Below are positions 6,769 through 9,249 of a stretch of DNA of 9,249 nt, piece after piece. Origin of the DNA: JACPRB01 sp964468745 (GTDB taxonomy: Bacteria > Planctomycetota > MHYJ01 > JACPRB01); the NCBI GenBank assembly GCA_964468745.1, contig CAYXVY010000237.1, positions 1 to 9,249 on the forward strand, written 5' to 3'. The position numbers and the translations under genes were made by a program. Position 1 is the first letter of the stretch. Every line of letters begins with the position of its first letter. Below the pieces are notes generated by a model that was not told the origin of the DNA, made no database searches, and saw only the letters and a program-made list of their open reading frames with translations.

Positions 6769-6774
6769 GCGCGC

Positions 6775-7104
6775 GTGGATTTCAACTTCGAGTTCGATCT
6801 CTTCGGCGAGGGGAAGAAGGACCGCTCGCTCCAGGGGCAGATCAAGGAGTGGGTCCGCAATCACTTCAAGCTGCCGGAGACGACGACGGTGCTCGTCGCC
6901 GAGATCATGTGCGACCAGCCCGGGTGCGCGCCGGTCGAGACGATCGTCGCGATCCTCAACCAGGACGGCTCACGCACGCAGTACAAGTCGATGCGGCCGA
7001 TGAAGGAAGTGAAGAAAGAAGACGTTCCACACTTGCTGCCGAATCCCGAGGGGCACGGCCCGCGGATCGACATCGAGAAACTCGACGGTGGCAAGTGGAA
7101 GTGA
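6775..7104 (+). CDS. Small CxxxxC protein coupled to a CobW-family GTPase
   Basis: 109 residues, soluble, no signal peptide or membrane helix. I do not recognise a named family. Its centre, VLVAEIMCDQPGCAPVETIV (39-58), has two cysteines, C46 and C51, spaced CxxxxC, a possible metal or thiol site. An acidic, aromatic N-terminus (VDFNFEFDLF), a likely helix at about 20-31, and a basic-acidic KEVKKEDVPHLL (77-88) flank it. I recall similar short unnamed proteins with a CxEPGCPPLET-like stretch, but this is memory and not a search. The start is GTG 6775: the nearby ATG at 6767 is out of frame, and upstream in-frame sequence runs into element B. The TGA stop overlaps the GTG of the next gene (GTGA, 7101-7104), so the two proteins are probably made together and may work together in metal delivery. 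That role is inference from context. Confidence 0.85.
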   Translation: MDFNFEFDLFGEGKKDRSLQGQIKEWVRNHFKLPETTTVLVAEIMCDQPGCAPVETIVAILNQDGSRTQYKSMRPMKEVKKEDVPHLLPNPEGHGPRIDIEKLDGGKWK

Positions 7105-8042
7105 TTCCGGTCACGGTGCTCACCGGATTCCTGGGTGCGGGAAAGACGACGCTCCTCAATCACATCCTCGCGAACAAGACGGGCTGGCGTGTCGCCGTCA
7201 TCGAGAACGAGTTCGGGACCGTCGGCGTCGACAACGAGCTGGTCGTCGGGACGGAAGAGGATCTCATCCTGCTGAACAACGGTTGCGTCTGCTGCGGCAT
7301 CCGCGGGGACCTCATTCGCACGCTGAATGACTTGCTTCGCCGACCGCAGCCCCTGGATGCCGTCATCATCGAGACGACGGGGCTCGCCGACCCGGCGCCG
7401 GTCGTTCAGTCGTTCTTCGTCGACGAGGACCTTAAGGCGAAGCTGCGGCTCGACGCCATCGTCACCGTCGTCGACACGAAGCACGTAGCGCTGCGGCTCG
7501 ACGACTCGCGCGAGGCGCGCGAGCAGATCGCGTTCGCGGACGTCGTGCTCCTCAACAAGACCGACCTCGTCGACGCCGCTACGCTCGACGCCCTTGAGCG
7601 CCGCGTGCGCACGATGAATGCGATGGCGAAGATCCATCGAACGAAGAACGCGGACATCGCCGTCGACAAGGTCGTCGGCATCGGTGCATTCGACTTGTCG
7701 AAGAAGCCGGAGATCGCCCCCGACGCGCACGAGCACGAGCATGTCAGCGGGATCGGATCGGTCGCGCTCCAAGAGAAGGGCGCCCTCGACGGCAAGCGGC
7801 TGAATGCGTGGCTCGGCGGGCTGCTCAAGGCGCGCGGCAGCGACATCTTCCGCATGAAGGGAATCGTCGAGGTGGCGGGCGAGAAGCGCCGCGTCGTCTT
7901 TCAGGGCGTCCACATGATGTTCGAGGGACGGCCGGACCGGGAGTGGCGGGAGGGCGAGGACCGGACGAACGTGCTGGTCTTCATCGGACGAAATCTACCG
8001 GAGAGTGAGCTGAAACAAGGGCTCAAAGCCTGCATCAGCTGA
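7101..8042 (+). CDS. COG0523 / CobW-family GTP-binding metallochaperone
   Basis: 313-residue G3E-family P-loop GTPase; members use GTP hydrolysis to insert or deliver metals (cobalt, zinc, iron) to target proteins. Visible: Walker A GFLGAGKTT (9-17), ENEFG (35-39), the family's metal motif GCVCC (C62, C64, C65), ETTGLADP (91-98), the guanine-specificity NKTD (152-155), a His-rich HEHEHVSG (210-217), and a CobW C-terminal domain (about 218-310) ending VLVFIGRNL. The length is at the short end of the family. The GTG at 7101 overlaps the preceding stop (GTGA); an in-frame GTG two codons earlier (7095) is the alternative. The substrate metal and target cannot be read from the sequence. No cobalamin genes are nearby, so a cobalamin role has no local support and the general zinc/iron chaperone branch is likelier. 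The small Cys protein is its probable partner. Confidence 0.95.
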   Translation: MIPVTVLTGFLGAGKTTLLNHILANKTGWRVAVIENEFGTVGVDNELVVGTEEDLILLNNGCVCCGIRGDLIRTLNDLLRRPQPLDAVIIETTGLADPAPVVQSFFVDEDLKAKLRLDAIVTVVDTKHVALRLDDSREAREQIAFADVVLLNKTDLVDAATLDALERRVRTMNAMAKIHRTKNADIAVDKVVGIGAFDLSKKPEIAPDAHEHEHVSGIGSVALQEKGALDGKRLNAWLGGLLKARGSDIFRMKGIVEVAGEKRRVVFQGVHMMFEGRPDREWREGEDRTNVLVFIGRNLPESELKQGLKACIS

Positions 8043-8101
8043 GCACGACGGGGCAGAGCGCGTGACAAGCGAGCCCGTCGAACGTCAGATTCCGGTGGGC
8101 C
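8043..8101 (+). other. Short gap between the CobW gene and the membrane protein
   Basis: 59 bases. A possible 7-bp stem (8046-8052 with 8074-8080, 21-base loop) is too loose to call a terminator. GGTGGG at 8094-8099, just before the ATG at 8102, is a purine-rich ribosome-binding candidate but sits very close to the start. Confidence 0.3.
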
Positions 8102-8593
8102 ATGAATAACATCGCACGCACGTGGGTCAGCTTCCTCGGCCTTGCAACGGCGTTCGGCTCCATGGTCCCGCTCATGCGCGGCGTGAGTATCTGCAGTCAG
8201 CGGTACTACGAAGACCAGCTGTTCGCTCACGAAGTGGGCCCGTGCATGATGTTCCTGGCCCTCATGCAACTCGCGTGCGGGCTCTTGATGGTGCAGCCCG
8301 ACCGCACGACACGCGGCGTCGTCTGCGTTACGGGCAGCTTCTCGATTGCCGGCGTGGCATGGCTCGCGGTGCAGCATCCGCATTACAGCCTCCTGCCGTC
8401 ATGGCTCTTTGCGGGTCGCACGCCCCTGCCCGATGGCTGGTTCGCGCTCGTGGGGACTGCGTGCGGCTGGCTGCTTGTGCTGGTTTTGGTGCTCGCCGCT
8501 ACGCCCCCCCAGTTCCTCCGATCCGCAAACCCATCACCCGCTCTCCCGCTCGCCCCCTCCCCCGAGTCCGCGCCGCCTAGAACCAGCGTTTGA
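8102..8593 (+). CDS. Unrecognised four-helix membrane protein
   Basis: 163 residues; I do not recognise the family. Hydrophobic segments at about 8-27, 46-65, 71-91 and 112-132 predict four membrane helices, with short polar loops (SQRYYEDQLFAHE at 32-44; QHPHY at 91-95). The last 30 residues are Pro/Ala/Ser-rich and of low complexity, and look like a weakly constrained tail. Codon use fits the neighbours, with GC-rich third positions. The ATG is 59 bases after the CobW-type gene on the same strand, so they may share a transcript. The 3' end overlaps the convergent peptidase gene by 17 bases. That it is coding rests on the coherent helix pattern and the gap it fills. An alternative frame over the same bases gives an Arg-rich product without such a pattern. 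Confidence 0.65.
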   Translation: MNNIARTWVSFLGLATAFGSMVPLMRGVSICSQRYYEDQLFAHEVGPCMMFLALMQLACGLLMVQPDRTTRGVVCVTGSFSIAGVAWLAVQHPHYSLLPSWLFAGRTPLPDGWFALVGTACGWLLVLVLVLAATPPQFLRSANPSPALPLAPSPESAPPRTSV

Positions 8594-9249
8594 GCCAGCT
8601 CAGGACCTCTCCATACCAGTGCTTCGAGTTCCTCGGCTTCAGGATCCAGTGGTTCTCGTCGGGATAGCAGACAAGCCGCGCCGGCCGCTTCATCGCGCGA
8701 TAGACGTTGTACATCTGCATCCCCTGGTCGTACGGCACGCGATAGTCGCGCTCGCCGTGAATCACGAGCATCGGCGAACGGAATCCCTTTGCGTGCCGCA
8801 TCGGATTCCAGCGGTCCATCCCGGCGAGGTCCCCCCACGGCTCGCCCCCCAGCGCGCGCGACCAGCCGTGCGTCACGTCGCTCGCCCACTCCATCTGGAG
8901 GTCGCCGACGCCCGCGTGATTGATGATGCACGCGAAGCGATCGGTCTGCGACGCGATCCAGCCTGCCATGTAGCCGCCGTACGATCCGCCCGTCGCCGCC
9001 ATCCGCTTCGGATCGACGATGCCGCGTTCGATGAGATGATCCGTCGCCGCCAGGATGTCCTTGTACGGCTGATCGCCCCATCGCCCCTGGATGCACTGCG
9101 TGAACTTCTGGCCCCACGACGTCGAGCCGTGGAAGTTGACGAGCGCCGCGACGTACCCCGGCGCGACAAAGCAGTGCGAGTTCCACCGCCAGTGCCAGTT
9201 GTCGCCGAACACCCCGTGCGGCCCGCCGTGGATCATGTGCACCAGCGGC
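8577..9249 (-). CDS. S9-family (prolyl oligopeptidase-like) serine peptidase, C-terminal catalytic domain; 5' part outside the window
   Basis: The frame is open to the window edge, where it reads PLVHMIHGGPHG, the start of the alpha/beta-hydrolase peptidase domain, so the N-terminal beta-propeller expected of S9 enzymes lies outside. Counting from the codon at 9240-9242, 221 residues are visible. They include the oxyanion-hole HGGPHG (5-10), NFHGSTSWGQ (36-45), the nucleophile elbow GGSYGGYM (85-92, Ser87), Asp166 in HGERDYRVP (162-170) and His198 in DENHW (195-199), a complete Ser-Asp-His triad. FHGSTSWGQ and ENHWILKPRNS resemble the acylaminoacyl-peptidase/DPP-like branch. It would cleave short peptides; whether it is secreted cannot be seen because the N-terminus is missing. 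It is convergent with the membrane protein gene and overlaps it by 17 bases. Confidence 0.94.
   Translation of the reverse strand, partial: PLVHMIHGGPHGVFGDNWHWRWNSHCFVAPGYVAALVNFHGSTSWGQKFTQCIQGRWGDQPYKDILAATDHLIERGIVDPKRMAATGGSYGGYMAGWIASQTDRFACIINHAGVGDLQMEWASDVTHGWSRALGGEPWGDLAGMDRWNPMRHAKGFRSPMLVIHGERDYRVPYDQGMQMYNVYRAMKRPARLVCYPDENHWILKPRNSKHWYGEVLSWLKRWF

Noticed and set aside
6636..7100. N-terminal extension of the CobW-family protein to an ATG at 6636
   Set aside because: The extension passes through element B and the other frame of the small protein gene, is Arg/Gly-rich, and the family normally starts right before the P-loop.
5611..7104. Long frame that ends with the small Cys protein
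   Set aside because: Only the part from GTG 6775 looks like protein. The upstream part is opposite dus and runs through element B.

Overview
The window is a GC-rich (roughly 65% by eye) stretch of bacterial chromosome with high coding density and no plasmid, phage or CRISPR genes. KdsA (Kdo synthesis) implies a Gram-negative with LPS or an LPS-like envelope. The large membrane Ser/Thr kinase with TPRs and the GRCRGGYLL form of the Dus active-site region recall Planctomycetota and neighbouring phyla. That placement is inference and is not firm.

Layout: (1) 2-1996, plus strand: the 3' part of ribBA (riboflavin), then kdsA (Kdo) 24 bases later. (2) 1997-2295: between convergent genes, a 223-base nested palindromic element (element A). 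(3) 2296-6417, minus strand: dus (tRNA dihydrouridine synthase), then 12 bases later a 1018-residue kinase-TM-TPR protein. (4) 6418-6774: between divergent genes, a second, larger copy of the same element (element B) in inverted orientation. (5) 6775-8042, plus strand: a small CxxxxC protein overlapping a COG0523/CobW GTPase by four bases. (6) 8102-8593: an unrecognised membrane protein, whose end overlaps the end of a convergent S9-family peptidase (8577 to the window edge, minus strand).

The genes do not form one pathway. The likely functional pairs are ribBA-kdsA (co-directional housekeeping), dus-kinase (probable operon) and the small Cys protein-CobW (probably translationally coupled, metal handling).

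The most interesting content is non-coding. Elements A and B share three blocks in antiparallel order (29/31, 32/36 and 19/20 identical bases). They differ strongly in a central 64-65 base cassette, yet in both it folds into a hairpin of 25-base arms starting with GGCC. Smaller flanking hairpins also keep stem and loop lengths, some with different sequence. This looks like a family of structured dispersed elements. Because A and B are inverted and bound the only block (dus-kinase) running against its neighbours on both sides, an inversion between them is plausible. A second theme is a -10-like hexamer only 6-11 bases before three start codons, which suggests short-leader or leaderless transcripts.
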